Source: Tritrichomonas musculus (Eukaryota > Parabasalia > Tritrichomonadida > Tritrichomonadidae). Taken from it: a stretch of 64,000 nt of DNA. Below, one piece after another: positions 39,952-49,327 of this stretch; positions within the stretch are counted from its first letter, which is position 1; the number at the start of each line of letters is the position of its first letter. The stretch lies in NCBI GenBank assembly GCA_039105265.1, contig JAPFFF010000001.1:4278001-4342000 (forward strand), read 5' to 3'. The notes under the pieces are model-generated. The model searched no databases. It was not told the origin of the DNA and saw only the letters and a list, made by a program, of their open reading frames with translations. The translations under genes were made by a program, and so were the position numbers.

Positions 39952-42900
39952 TCATTCGATGTTAGCGCATTTAGCTTCAAGTGCTGCAAGTCTTGCCTCA
40001 AGAGTATCAATATATGCATCCTTCTGGTCTATCATTTCCTTCACTTCTACTTTAGTAATATAAGCAGTCATATCTATATCTTCTAATGGATGTTTTGTAC
40101 TTGACTTATTTTCAAGCTCTTTGATTTTCTCGCACATGAATGCTATTGTACCCTTTAAAGTATCGCGATATGTCTTTGCAATATTAATACATGTATCAAA
40201 TGAAACCATCATCTTATCAGCATCCTTCATTGTTATTTCAAGTTCAGGTTCATCATCTGTTTCTTCATGATATGCCCATGCAAGAATCTTTTCTAATACA
40301 TCTTCCTCTGCTAATGTCTCTGGGTTATCATTACGACGGAACCAACTTGGAATATTAAATAATCCTATTCTATTTGCTACATATGCTTCTGCTGCTACTC
40401 CTGCTATAGCTGCTGCATCACCAGGATGATGTCTAACAAACTGCCATTGACCATGTAAGAACCTTCTAGCAACATAACCTACTGCTCCCATAATAACTTG
40501 AGTAGTTGCACTTATAACACCATCTTGTTGGTACATTTCTATCACTCCATTCACAATATTAATTACATGTAGTCTTCTTCTATCTATTGTAGCAACTACA
40601 TTTCCATTATATAGTACTTGTGTTATTTCTTCACCAGTTGTTTCATCTAATGTGTCATTAAAAGCTAAAAGATTACCATGAGAATAAATATTATCCATTA
40701 GTTCTCCTCTTTGTTCATCACTCATTTGTTCTATCATTCTTGCTGTTATTGCTGGTGTTGTTCCTGGTACTGTCCAAGTATCTGTTGTGGCAACAAGGTC
40801 ATAATGCTGATATCTAACTCCATTTGCATTGACTTCTATCTGTGAATTTATTCCAACAAATCGTACTTGACCTCCACTAATATTTGCTGTAGTTGGTGCT
40901 GAATAATCAATAGTAGCAACAATTGGATCAATAGTCTCTCCTCTATGATCAATAATATTTATCCATGCTTCCATTGTTTGGTCATTCAAGTAAGGTTCTA
41001 ATCCAATATCTCCATTTTGTACAAATGGTAAATTTAATCTGTCTTGCATAGATAATTGTTCAATATCTCTCGCTGTGTATGTTGTTCCTTCCCATTCTAT
41101 TGACCAATTATTATCAGTAGCTCTATGTATTCTATCTGTCATCTCAATATCAGCTGGTCTTATTAGAGTCCTTCGTTGAAATACATTATTATGGATAATG
41201 AGTTGGTCATTATAAAACAAATCATACACATTAAACCACTCTCTTCCATGATATTGGATACGTAAGATATCAGGATGACTAGCAACTAATGCATTTCGTT
41301 CTGCTCTTGTCATATCTGCAATATCTTCTAAGGTATACTGGATTCCAGATATATTGATAACAGGAACTTGATTCCTAAGTGCAATCGTAGTTGAAGCTGT
41401 ATTTGTCATTGTAGTCTGTGGTACAGTTATATCTGTTCGAATCTCATCTGTTTCATCTGTAACAACCTGTGGCTGAACTTCTCTATGAGTTCTCTCTAAT
41501 GATTGCTCAGTGGTTGTGATAGTATTTGTTGCATTATCAGTATCATTATCAGTTATTGTAATCGAGGATGAATTAATATTTAATGTTTCAGTTCCATTTG
41601 TATCTGGTCTATTCCTAAAGAAGTGTAAGACATTCGAACCAAGTGTAGCAATAGCATTTCCTAACTGAGTCAGTGCATGTGTTGTCGAAAGGACAACCTG
41701 TGTAGCTGAGAATGTTGAAATAGCTCCAGCAACAGGATTTTGAACAGTTGTTGTTATTGGTAAAAATCTTTCCATAGTCATCTTATCAGCCTTCAAATCA
41801 ACATTCACCAAAAACTTACCTTGAAAGCCACTACCTCCATCACCTGGATAACCACCACCACCACCACCACCTCCTCCACCATTTCCTCCTGGACCTGCTG
41901 GGAAAGGTCTTGTTTGATATGTATTAATAGTTACAGAGTTATTGGACATATTTAATGTTGAAAGGGCACTTGCAATACAAACTGTTGATGCTAAAATATT
42001 TAATATACTATTCGCAACTGCTACACCTTGTTTAATACTATCAGTATATTCATTATACATGGCTTGAATTCTCATTTGTTCAACTAGATTATCAACTGTC
42101 TGTTTCAATAAAGCATAATCATAGGCTAATATATCTGTGATTCCACCAACAACATTTAAATCTCGACGCATAGTCATGATATTATCAGCCCATATAATCT
42201 TTGATGAATAAATATTATAATCTGTCGATATGGTAGTGCATTTTCTTGGGTCTGGCTCTACTTCATAAAATTGTTGTTGAATAATTATATCGAATGGATT
42301 AACTTTCACATCAAAATCAAATAATTCTTTCTCTATATATATTCGAATGTTCTTATGATTAAATCCTTCAATGATTTTAATGGAATGCCTTTTTTCTCGA
42401 TGATAATTAAATGATTCGAGACAAGGATTTGACCCATAGGTATGCATAACACCTGAATTAATACAATGAGTAGGATGACAATCCCATTTTAATTCAGTTA
42501 TATTTCCATTAATATTTAGGTCAGCATAAACATATAATCCATCATCTGCATTTAATCCACTTGGTGCATCAACATACATTCTAGCTTGTTCATATTTATA
42601 TCCATCTTGAGTTAAAGTACCTGAACCACTTGAATCAAAAGTTGCAGTTATTCCTTCACTTAATATGGTTCCATCTTTCTTAACAACCCTCCAATTGGTA
42701 AGATAATCTTTCAAGATATGAGCATAATTATCATCATCTGTTAAATCTTCCTTTATTGTTCCTTTTATCCATCTCCCAATTCTTTCGTTATGTTTGATTG
42801 TTAAAGCAGGAGCACCGTTATTTGTGTTCATGTATGATATCTTTTCTGTACACATGTTTTGACAATTATTTCCTGTCCAATTTTTACCATCCCATGTTAA

Positions 42901-45219
42901 TTCCCAGTTATGACCAAATAGATAGTCTTTGAATCTAAATACTAAATTTTGTGGTATGTCATAATCTTTATCTATATCCCATCTCATACAATAATAATTG
43001 GATTCTTCATACGTCTTAGATGGTCTATATAAATATAACTGGTCTGATTCCTTCAAGGTAAAATACTTGGAGTCAGTTGATGGAGTAGAGGGAACAACAT
43101 CATAGATTGTTTGATATTTGGAGACCAATGAGTTATATTGATTTCGAAATACTTCTAATATATCATCATCAATCTCAATTACAATTTTATTTCCATCAGG
43201 GTCAACAATATCAAAGCTATTTTCATCATCAGTATTAACAACGTCATTATCATCAACTTCAAGTGTACGAGCATGAGGAGCAGGAGGATGTCGTGTAATC
43301 TTATTTACAATCCATTGGGCACCTCTTCCTATTGGTTCGAAAAGGGCAGCTATTAGAATTACACATAAACAAAATGCCCCAACGCCTAAACCCCCAGCGA
43401 TTGCATATACAAGTATTACGTAAACATACAGAATTAAATCAGAATAACCTCCTATATATTGCCAAAATTGAGCATCTATCCAATTTCCGCCTATCTGTAT
43501 AATATTATTAACTAAATTCGGGTAGTTCATGATAAAATCAACTATGAAGTGCCATAAGTTGCTCCAAAATAATGTAAATGAGCTATATGCTATTTTAATC
43601 ATTCGAATTCCTTCATTCTTTAATTCATCAATTTTGTTATTAAGTCTTGGTGTCAATTCTTTTATCTCATCAATGACCTGATGCAAATCTACATCCTTAA
43701 AGTCAGCATCTGCATCTTCTCCTCCAATATAAAAGATTACCCCCACTTTTTCATTATCTTTAACAGCTTCATATGCAATATCCACAATACTATCAATACC
43801 ATACCAGATAAAATAAAATAAGTTATATATAATCTTCATAAATTCTTTTGTCGCAAAAGCAATTGTTTTATAAGTTAATTTAATAGGCTGTTTAGCAAGA
43901 GATAGGGTAGTTGAAATGATATTATACAATAAGTCTTTTATCCATCCTATTGTCTCTTTACTATATAACCAAAACTTGGATACTGTTAATTTGAGTACTT
44001 CTGGTTCTATTATTTTTGGAATCGTATATTCTTCGAGTTTCTTTAATTCATCAATAGGAGGAATTACATAAACCATATCTTCTTTGTTAACTAACTCTTT
44101 TGGTGGTTCAGTTGGAGTAGGCGTAGGTGTAGGTGTAGGGTCTGGAGTTGGCTCAGGTGTTGGAGTAGGTGGTGGTGTTTCATCAATTTCTATTTTAACC
44201 TCATGTATTTCTGGTTCACCAGTTGTTTTATTAATTAGGCACATGGAAGTATTACCACCTGTTAAGTTCAAGAGAGTCTCATAACTTATGGTTTGATCAT
44301 TTAATGCATCTATCCATTTAGTAATATTAGCAGCTGTTGTATTTGTTTTCTCAGCAAAGTCTTTCATGTTATTTATCTTTGTCTCATTGACATCAAAGAT
44401 AGTTTCATTAGTAGTTTCATTAACTTTTAAATCTACATATTTAATGGGCTCAATTTCAGTAAAATCAACAGTATTATTTTTTATCCACTTTGATATATTA
44501 TCATTACTTGTACTTAACTCTTTTATTATAGTTTCCATGTTTTTAGGTTTTATTGTATCTGTTCCATAGGTAATTGCTTTGGTAGTTTCATCTACATGTT
44601 CGACAATTATTTTTAAGTCCTTTAATGTATTCCAATCGATACTTGGAACAATTGCATTATTAACTTCATCTATATTTTGAATCATTAAATTCATAACATC
44701 TAACATACCTTTTTGATTCGCTGTTAATGCTTCTATTAACTTCTTATATGTACTAACATCATATTCTTCTTCTATTATATCTTTATCACTTATCTCTCCA
44801 GTAAAATATTTTAAGGTAGCTCCTGGTGCAATACCAGAATCTACATCTTCCCTCATTTTAGTTAAAAAGACTTCCAAATTTTTAGCACTGTCTCTTAATC
44901 TTTCATATAGTTTATTGAGACTAGCACAATATTGTATTTTTGTCGTTAGTGTACCATCAGTATTCCATGTATATATACCTTTACCTCCCATAATGTTAAG
45001 AGCACCAAAAGACTCGAGCCCATTTTTATCCAGATAGTCACTAACCAATTTTATGTCTATCTCTTCCTTATTATATAAGCAACTGAATTTTGGATAATCT
45101 TTAGGGTCTCCACCTCTTATGATATCGATGTTGTTTTCATCATTAACACTTATCTCTATGTCTTTGTCTTTTAGCTTCTCTGTTTCTCCTGATAACAAAG
45201 AATAAACTTTAATTGACAT
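39952..45219 (-). CDS. Polinton giant protein with shared module (1755 aa)
   Basis: Starts at the ATG at 45219 (MSIKVYSLLSGETEKLKD). The N-terminal third is helical. A Thr-Pro repeat tract lies at about 346-373, and membrane-like segments at about 590-640 (YVYVILVYAIAGGLGVGAF). The module shared with the 865-aa protein spans about 715-1075 (ESDQLYLYRPSKTYE, QQQFYEVEPDPRKCTTISTD, TDYNIYSSK). A Gly-rich run at about 1110 and Thr-rich stretches follow, and a short coiled coil closes the protein (DTLEARLAALEAKCANIE). It is the largest gene of the element. The combination suits a virion-surface or host-membrane protein, but no known family is recognised. It is divergent from the 246-aa gene with only 16 bp between the start codons. 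Confidence 0.75.
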   Translation of the reverse strand: MSIKVYSLLSGETEKLKDKDIEISVNDENNIDIIRGGDPKDYPKFSCLYNKEEIDIKLVSDYLDKNGLESFGALNIMGGKGIYTWNTDGTLTTKIQYCASLNKLYERLRDSAKNLEVFLTKMREDVDSGIAPGATLKYFTGEISDKDIIEEEYDVSTYKKLIEALTANQKGMLDVMNLMIQNIDEVNNAIVPSIDWNTLKDLKIIVEHVDETTKAITYGTDTIKPKNMETIIKELSTSNDNISKWIKNNTVDFTEIEPIKYVDLKVNETTNETIFDVNETKINNMKDFAEKTNTTAANITKWIDALNDQTISYETLLNLTGGNTSMCLINKTTGEPEIHEVKIEIDETPPPTPTPEPTPDPTPTPTPTPTEPPKELVNKEDMVYVIPPIDELKKLEEYTIPKIIEPEVLKLTVSKFWLYSKETIGWIKDLLYNIISTTLSLAKQPIKLTYKTIAFATKEFMKIIYNLFYFIWYGIDSIVDIAYEAVKDNEKVGVIFYIGGEDADADFKDVDLHQVIDEIKELTPRLNNKIDELKNEGIRMIKIAYSSFTLFWSNLWHFIVDFIMNYPNLVNNIIQIGGNWIDAQFWQYIGGYSDLILYVYVILVYAIAGGLGVGAFCLCVILIAALFEPIGRGAQWIVNKITRHPPAPHARTLEVDDNDVVNTDDENSFDIVDPDGNKIVIEIDDDILEVFRNQYNSLVSKYQTIYDVVPSTPSTDSKYFTLKESDQLYLYRPSKTYEESNYYCMRWDIDKDYDIPQNLVFRFKDYLFGHNWELTWDGKNWTGNNCQNMCTEKISYMNTNNGAPALTIKHNERIGRWIKGTIKEDLTDDDNYAHILKDYLTNWRVVKKDGTILSEGITATFDSSGSGTLTQDGYKYEQARMYVDAPSGLNADDGLYVYADLNINGNITELKWDCHPTHCINSGVMHTYGSNPCLESFNYHREKRHSIKIIEGFNHKNIRIYIEKELFDFDVKVNPFDIIIQQQFYEVEPDPRKCTTISTDYNIYSSKIIWADNIMTMRRDLNVVGGITDILAYDYALLKQTVDNLVEQMRIQAMYNEYTDSIKQGVAVANSILNILASTVCIASALSTLNMSNNSVTINTYQTRPFPAGPGGNGGGGGGGGGGYPGDGGSGFQGKFLVNVDLKADKMTMERFLPITTTVQNPVAGAISTFSATQVVLSTTHALTQLGNAIATLGSNVLHFFRNRPDTNGTETLNINSSSITITDNDTDNATNTITTTEQSLERTHREVQPQVVTDETDEIRTDITVPQTTMTNTASTTIALRNQVPVINISGIQYTLEDIADMTRAERNALVASHPDILRIQYHGREWFNVYDLFYNDQLIIHNNVFQRRTLIRPADIEMTDRIHRATDNNWSIEWEGTTYTARDIEQLSMQDRLNLPFVQNGDIGLEPYLNDQTMEAWINIIDHRGETIDPIVATIDYSAPTTANISGGQVRFVGINSQIEVNANGVRYQHYDLVATTDTWTVPGTTPAITARMIEQMSDEQRGELMDNIYSHGNLLAFNDTLDETTGEEITQVLYNGNVVATIDRRRLHVINIVNGVIEMYQQDGVISATTQVIMGAVGYVARRFLHGQWQFVRHHPGDAAAIAGVAAEAYVANRIGLFNIPSWFRRNDNPETLAEEDVLEKILAWAYHEETDDEPELEITMKDADKMMVSFDTCINIAKTYRDTLKGTIAFMCEKIKELENKSSTKHPLEDIDMTAYITKVEVKEMIDQKDAYIDTLEARLAALEAKCANIE

Positions 45220-45238
45220 TTTAGGATATAATAAAATG
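45217..45238. promoter_or_regulatory. Near-palindromic bidirectional late-type promoter
   Basis: The two start codons and the 16 bp between them read CATTTTAGGATATAATAAAATG. In both directions this gives an ATTTTA...TATA...TAAAATG arrangement. No TCAYW element lies close to either start. Confidence 0.4.
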
Positions 45239-45976
45239 CTAGTATCAGTACAAAGCACAAATGCAGATGAATATAATAAGGTATCAGTTAATTTAGATAT
45301 ACCTTGGAAGTGTAAATATGTCAAGTATTATGTATCTTCATTAAGCACCTTGAGTAATATTCTGTTAACCAATGATGAAGATTATATTGAGATGTCAAGT
45401 GATTCAGTACCTATTAAAGCCTATTTTCGAACTCCTAAATTTTCTTATACAATCAAAGAATTACAATCGGTATTAAATTTAATGTCTTGGTTTCAATGGG
45501 AGTATAAACAAGAAACAAGAACATTCCAAATAAAAACCACAATGAAGACTACCATTACGTCTTTAACTCATCGAGCTGCATTAGTAACTGGTCTTTATAA
45601 TACTCCATTGCCTTTAGAGTTACCTGCTAATACAACCTATATAATAAAAGATATACCAATATTAAATCATACTAAGTTGTATCTAGTATCTCTACAAGGT
45701 AATGCCATATACTCGAATATAGGTGAACAACAATATACACCTTCAGTTATTGGTACAATAAATACCTTCACTGTAGATAAGAAACCACTTATCTATGATT
45801 TCGAGACTGAGGGTAAGCCTTTAAAAATAAAAACATTTACAGATTCATTAAAGTTTTTAGAATTAAGTTTAGTAGATTTTCAATACCAGCCGATATTGTT
45901 AAAAAGTCCTTTGTTCATAACTATCAAAATTAAACCATCTAACTCGACTGATATCAATGATGTTATAACTAAGTAA
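45236..45976 (+). CDS. Polinton minor-capsid/penton candidate (246 aa)
   Basis: A beta-rich 246-aa protein. It begins with short strands (KVSVNLDIPWKCKYVKYYVS) and has the segment FSYTIKELQSVLN, resembling the ...YT..eL...LN block seen in small capsid and penton proteins of Polinton-like viruses. It ends with alternating hydrophobic strands (LELSLVDFQYQPILL, PLFITIKIKP) typical of a jelly roll. The single-jelly-roll call is by pattern only. Its 3' end overlaps the polymerase gene's 3' end by 8 bp in convergent orientation. It is one of few plus-strand genes in the left half of the element. Confidence 0.4.
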   Translation: MLVSVQSTNADEYNKVSVNLDIPWKCKYVKYYVSSLSTLSNILLTNDEDYIEMSSDSVPIKAYFRTPKFSYTIKELQSVLNLMSWFQWEYKQETRTFQIKTTMKTTITSLTHRAALVTGLYNTPLPLELPANTTYIIKDIPILNHTKLYLVSLQGNAIYSNIGEQQYTPSVIGTINTFTVDKKPLIYDFETEGKPLKIKTFTDSLKFLELSLVDFQYQPILLKSPLFITIKIKPSNSTDINDVITK

Positions 45977-48900
45977 ACCTAAGAGTACGTGCAAATTTAG
46001 GTAAGTTGGTTTGTTGAAATGTCTTTGACTTCCTGAATGCATTCGAACCATCCAACAAATCAAATGTCATACTTTCTCCTTCATGCATTCTTTCAAAAAG
46101 CTCTTCAACTGAGATATCCATCCTTTTGCACTTGTTGAGAATAACTTGTTTTGGAATTCCTTTGAGTCTAATATGATATCCTTCATTTCCTTGTTCATCA
46201 ACCAAGATATCGAGGTAGCTCTTTTTACCAAGTGCAATGAGTTTTCTTGAGTGTATTTCCCCTTGACTACCTTCGAACTCATCAAAGTCATTATGAAACT
46301 GACACATATTTTTTCCAATAAGAGGTTGATGATACTTGAACTGGAATAAGTCAGCTATCCTTGGTACATCTTTTTCAAGTACATGCATACTATCAGTATC
46401 TTGATAAAAGATAGGTATACCTGCTTGCTCAGCTGTAGCCATAACCCTGTTCATTAAGTGCTTACTCCAAGAGAGAACGCTTGCACCAAATTGAGGTAGG
46501 TTGAAATGGTCATTAATTGGTTTCAACTTCTTGACATAGCACTTATCAATATTAGCATCTTCAACAACCTCCTTGATAAAGTTGTAGTTCCTCCAGAGGT
46601 ACTTGTATAGTTGGCTTTTTGGTACTGTCTTGGTTTCAGTCTTTGTTGCTTTCAATATTGACTTGCCATATATGGAGTTGAGGAGGAGCTTTATTGTTTG
46701 TTCAAGAGGGTTCTTTTGCTTTTTATAACTTGCCCTGAGATTAAAGAGCTTCTCAATGAACTCATTGATTTTCTTGTTAAATCCTTCATCAAAGTAATAG
46801 CCACGTATTAACTCATATTCAACATCATAAAATTCGAACAAGTCCATGAGACCTACTTTATCGATATAATAATGGTCAACAAGGAAATTGCCGAATATTT
46901 TACTACCTGCTTCATTCCTTGTAAATACTTGTCCAAATTTATATGGCTCTTTTGATTTACATTCGAGTTTCTTGATGTTGACTTCGATAAAGAATGTATC
47001 ATATTGCATAAGTTGTTCATGTGTTGTACCTTGTGGTATTACTTTAGGTCTTCCTAATGGTATACCATCCATAACATACATTGCAGATGGATATAAGCTA
47101 ACTGCATCAAAGTCTTGTATCTTTCCTTCGATGTATTGCTTTTCATTACCTGCTGTCATTGTTCTTCCACCAGAGACACATCGTTGTATGAAGTCTTGAC
47201 ACTTACCTGATAGTTCATAACATCCATCAAAGCAACCATATTTCTTGGCAAAGCAGTATCCAATAGCACTTATAGATATAAAATCATGAACACCATACAT
47301 ATCTGTCTTTGTCTCTTTAAAGACTGCTTTCAGGTCTTCATTAAATTTTTCCATTCCCTTCATCAAAACAATACAGTCCTTGAAACAATAGAAGATGGCA
47401 TATTTAATGATGTCGATTTTGCCATCATTATAGCAATTTGCGATTTTTGCATTTTCGATAATCTGCTTGCAGTTTGCATCAAGTTGTGCTTTCGATAACT
47501 TATCTGCATTTTCATCGATGTATTGCTGTTGGAACTCAGTAGCATCAACAATTCTTCTTTGAATGTTCTCTTGTGTATATAGCTTATATGCCATGACTTC
47601 CTTGTGAACATTGAGGTTGAACATTGTAGCAAATTTACTTAATGCTTGTGGTATTATACTATATGAGTTCCTGAATGTTAATCTCTTTTTGACTTTCCTT
47701 GTACCTTCTTCGAATAATGTCATGATGATTTGCAACACAGTTCCACTTCGTTCTGTTATCTGTGTATCCCATCCAGGTGTGTTAATGAAAAAACATGCAT
47801 CATACTTGAGGTTGTGAAAATATGTTAATGAGCCACTCCATAAATAATTCAAGAGCTTCTGTCCACAATCTTCACCTTGAATAGATATTTTATGTATGTT
47901 GGCACCATCTCGAAAGATCGTACAATTGAGATATGGTATATGTGGACTGACTGTAGAGTTTGTTTCGAAGTCACTATAATAAATCCTTGACCATGTATTT
48001 TGTTTCTTTTTATTATTCTCAATGAGTCTTGTACTTTGTTCTGCATTATATTCGAGACTTACATAGTCATTAACATGTTCATATTCAGTTGTGTTGATAA
48101 TATCCATTTCGCATGCTTTGATTTCTTCAAATAGATGTAACTCAAACATCTTTTGGAAAAAGGTTATTGGTTTGATTCCTTCATGTTTATAGTCTTTGAC
48201 AGTCTTTCCATTTTTCTCCAATCTTGCTATCATACATCTTTTGTCAAAAGGCATATATGCAAATGTTCTATCAAGTTCTTCATAGTGTTGAAGGTAGAAT
48301 AATGTACAAGGTATTTTCCTGTTGAGCATATAATGGTCTTTGAACAATATCAGGTTAACTTCTCTTTTAAAATCGACAGACCATTTTTTCTTTCTGGTGT
48401 TGATTCTTGTTTCATACTTGTATTTATCAGGTTGTTCAACAATTCTAATGATACTAAAATTGCACTTGAACTTTTTAGCTACTTCTTCTATCTTGTTATT
48501 AGGTATGGCTCTTGTTTGAACAAAAAATCGTAAGTCATCTATTTCATCATCAGTGAACACACCTGATTGTATACAAGCATATACAAAACAATTATCTCTG
48601 TAGTTCTCTTTCCTTACCTCATGAAAGATTTGGTATGTAGATAAGTCTATAGGTGATAGATTGATGTATGGGAAAAAACTACCTTCTGGTGTATTTCGAT
48701 AGTCTTCATCAATTTCGACTTCATCATCATAGATTTCATGAGTATCCATATCTTGCATCTTGGTTCTAAAATGAACACCATCATTTGTTTTGTTCATGTC
48801 AATAAATTGTACCTCATATCGAACTGGAATGAACATGTTTGAGATATATGGATTAGTGTCTGATTGGTCTTCACTTAAATCAAGTTCTCCTGTTATATGA

Positions 48901-49253
48901 CCTAATGTACTTTCGATGTTGTGCTTATCACTGAGTGTGAAGTACTTATAAGTTCCATCAAGTGCAATTGCTTTAACAATAGGTCTTCCAACATTTTTCT
49001 TTTTATGTATCTGTCGTAGTGCTTCCGTAAATGCGTACCTCTTATCTTCATCTTGATTGATGTCTGTAGCAAAACCAATACCTTGTCCTGCAGGAATCAT
49101 GAGCTTCCTCATTTCTTCTTTAAATTTGTCTTTCTTTTGGTATTGTTTTGCACGTCGATTATATTCACGACGAAACTGTGATTTTGTATCAGCATAGACA
49201 TCTCCAATAGCATCTAAAAAATTATCTTCAATGTCCTTGTTCATGTTTAACAT
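45969..49253 (-). CDS. pPolB: Polinton protein-primed DNA polymerase B
   Basis: 1094 aa from the ATG at 49253 (MLNMNKDIEDNF). Family B motifs are in order: 3'-5' exonuclease Exo I YYSDFETNS (about 428), Exo II YFHNLKYDACFF, Exo III FKDCIVLMKG; polymerase motif A DFDAVSLYPSAMY (about 714), motif B LLNSIYGKSIL (about 855) and motif C FYQDTDSMHV (about 949). The TPR insertions of protein-primed polymerases lie between A and B. The N-terminal about 400 residues are expected to hold the terminal-protein region. Within them is RDNCFVYACIQSGVFTDDE, a Cys-containing block that recurs in Polinton polymerases. It replicates the element from its ends with a protein primer. A TCACT initiator-like element lies 8 bases before the start, marking it as an early-class gene. 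Confidence 0.95.
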   Translation of the reverse strand: MLNMNKDIEDNFLDAIGDVYADTKSQFRREYNRRAKQYQKKDKFKEEMRKLMIPAGQGIGFATDINQDEDKRYAFTEALRQIHKKKNVGRPIVKAIALDGTYKYFTLSDKHNIESTLGHITGELDLSEDQSDTNPYISNMFIPVRYEVQFIDMNKTNDGVHFRTKMQDMDTHEIYDDEVEIDEDYRNTPEGSFFPYINLSPIDLSTYQIFHEVRKENYRDNCFVYACIQSGVFTDDEIDDLRFFVQTRAIPNNKIEEVAKKFKCNFSIIRIVEQPDKYKYETRINTRKKKWSVDFKREVNLILFKDHYMLNRKIPCTLFYLQHYEELDRTFAYMPFDKRCMIARLEKNGKTVKDYKHEGIKPITFFQKMFELHLFEEIKACEMDIINTTEYEHVNDYVSLEYNAEQSTRLIENNKKKQNTWSRIYYSDFETNSTVSPHIPYLNCTIFRDGANIHKISIQGEDCGQKLLNYLWSGSLTYFHNLKYDACFFINTPGWDTQITERSGTVLQIIMTLFEEGTRKVKKRLTFRNSYSIIPQALSKFATMFNLNVHKEVMAYKLYTQENIQRRIVDATEFQQQYIDENADKLSKAQLDANCKQIIENAKIANCYNDGKIDIIKYAIFYCFKDCIVLMKGMEKFNEDLKAVFKETKTDMYGVHDFISISAIGYCFAKKYGCFDGCYELSGKCQDFIQRCVSGGRTMTAGNEKQYIEGKIQDFDAVSLYPSAMYVMDGIPLGRPKVIPQGTTHEQLMQYDTFFIEVNIKKLECKSKEPYKFGQVFTRNEAGSKIFGNFLVDHYYIDKVGLMDLFEFYDVEYELIRGYYFDEGFNKKINEFIEKLFNLRASYKKQKNPLEQTIKLLLNSIYGKSILKATKTETKTVPKSQLYKYLWRNYNFIKEVVEDANIDKCYVKKLKPINDHFNLPQFGASVLSWSKHLMNRVMATAEQAGIPIFYQDTDSMHVLEKDVPRIADLFQFKYHQPLIGKNMCQFHNDFDEFEGSQGEIHSRKLIALGKKSYLDILVDEQGNEGYHIRLKGIPKQVILNKCKRMDISVEELFERMHEGESMTFDLLDGSNAFRKSKTFQQTNLPKFARTLRFT

Positions 49254-49261
49254 AAAATAAA

Positions 49262-49266
49262 AGTGA
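49262..49266 (-). promoter_or_regulatory. TCACT initiator-like element of the Polinton polymerase gene
   Basis: TCACT on the minus strand, 8 bases before the ATG at 49253, in the T. vaginalis Inr pattern. It supports this start over the longer open frame. Confidence 0.45.
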
Positions 49267-49327
49267 AACGATAAAAATAAAAACAAAGAAAAAGTTAAAA
49301 AAATTTTTTTTTTAGTTATGACCTATC

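Noticed and set aside
37335-40019. Longer start of the 865-aa Polinton protein
   Set aside because: It would overlap the end of the 1755-aa gene; the ATG at 39932 has the late-type flank.
44084-44284. Gly/Val-rich frame opposite the giant Polinton gene
   Set aside because: It is the complement of the Thr-Pro repeat tract of the 1755-aa protein.
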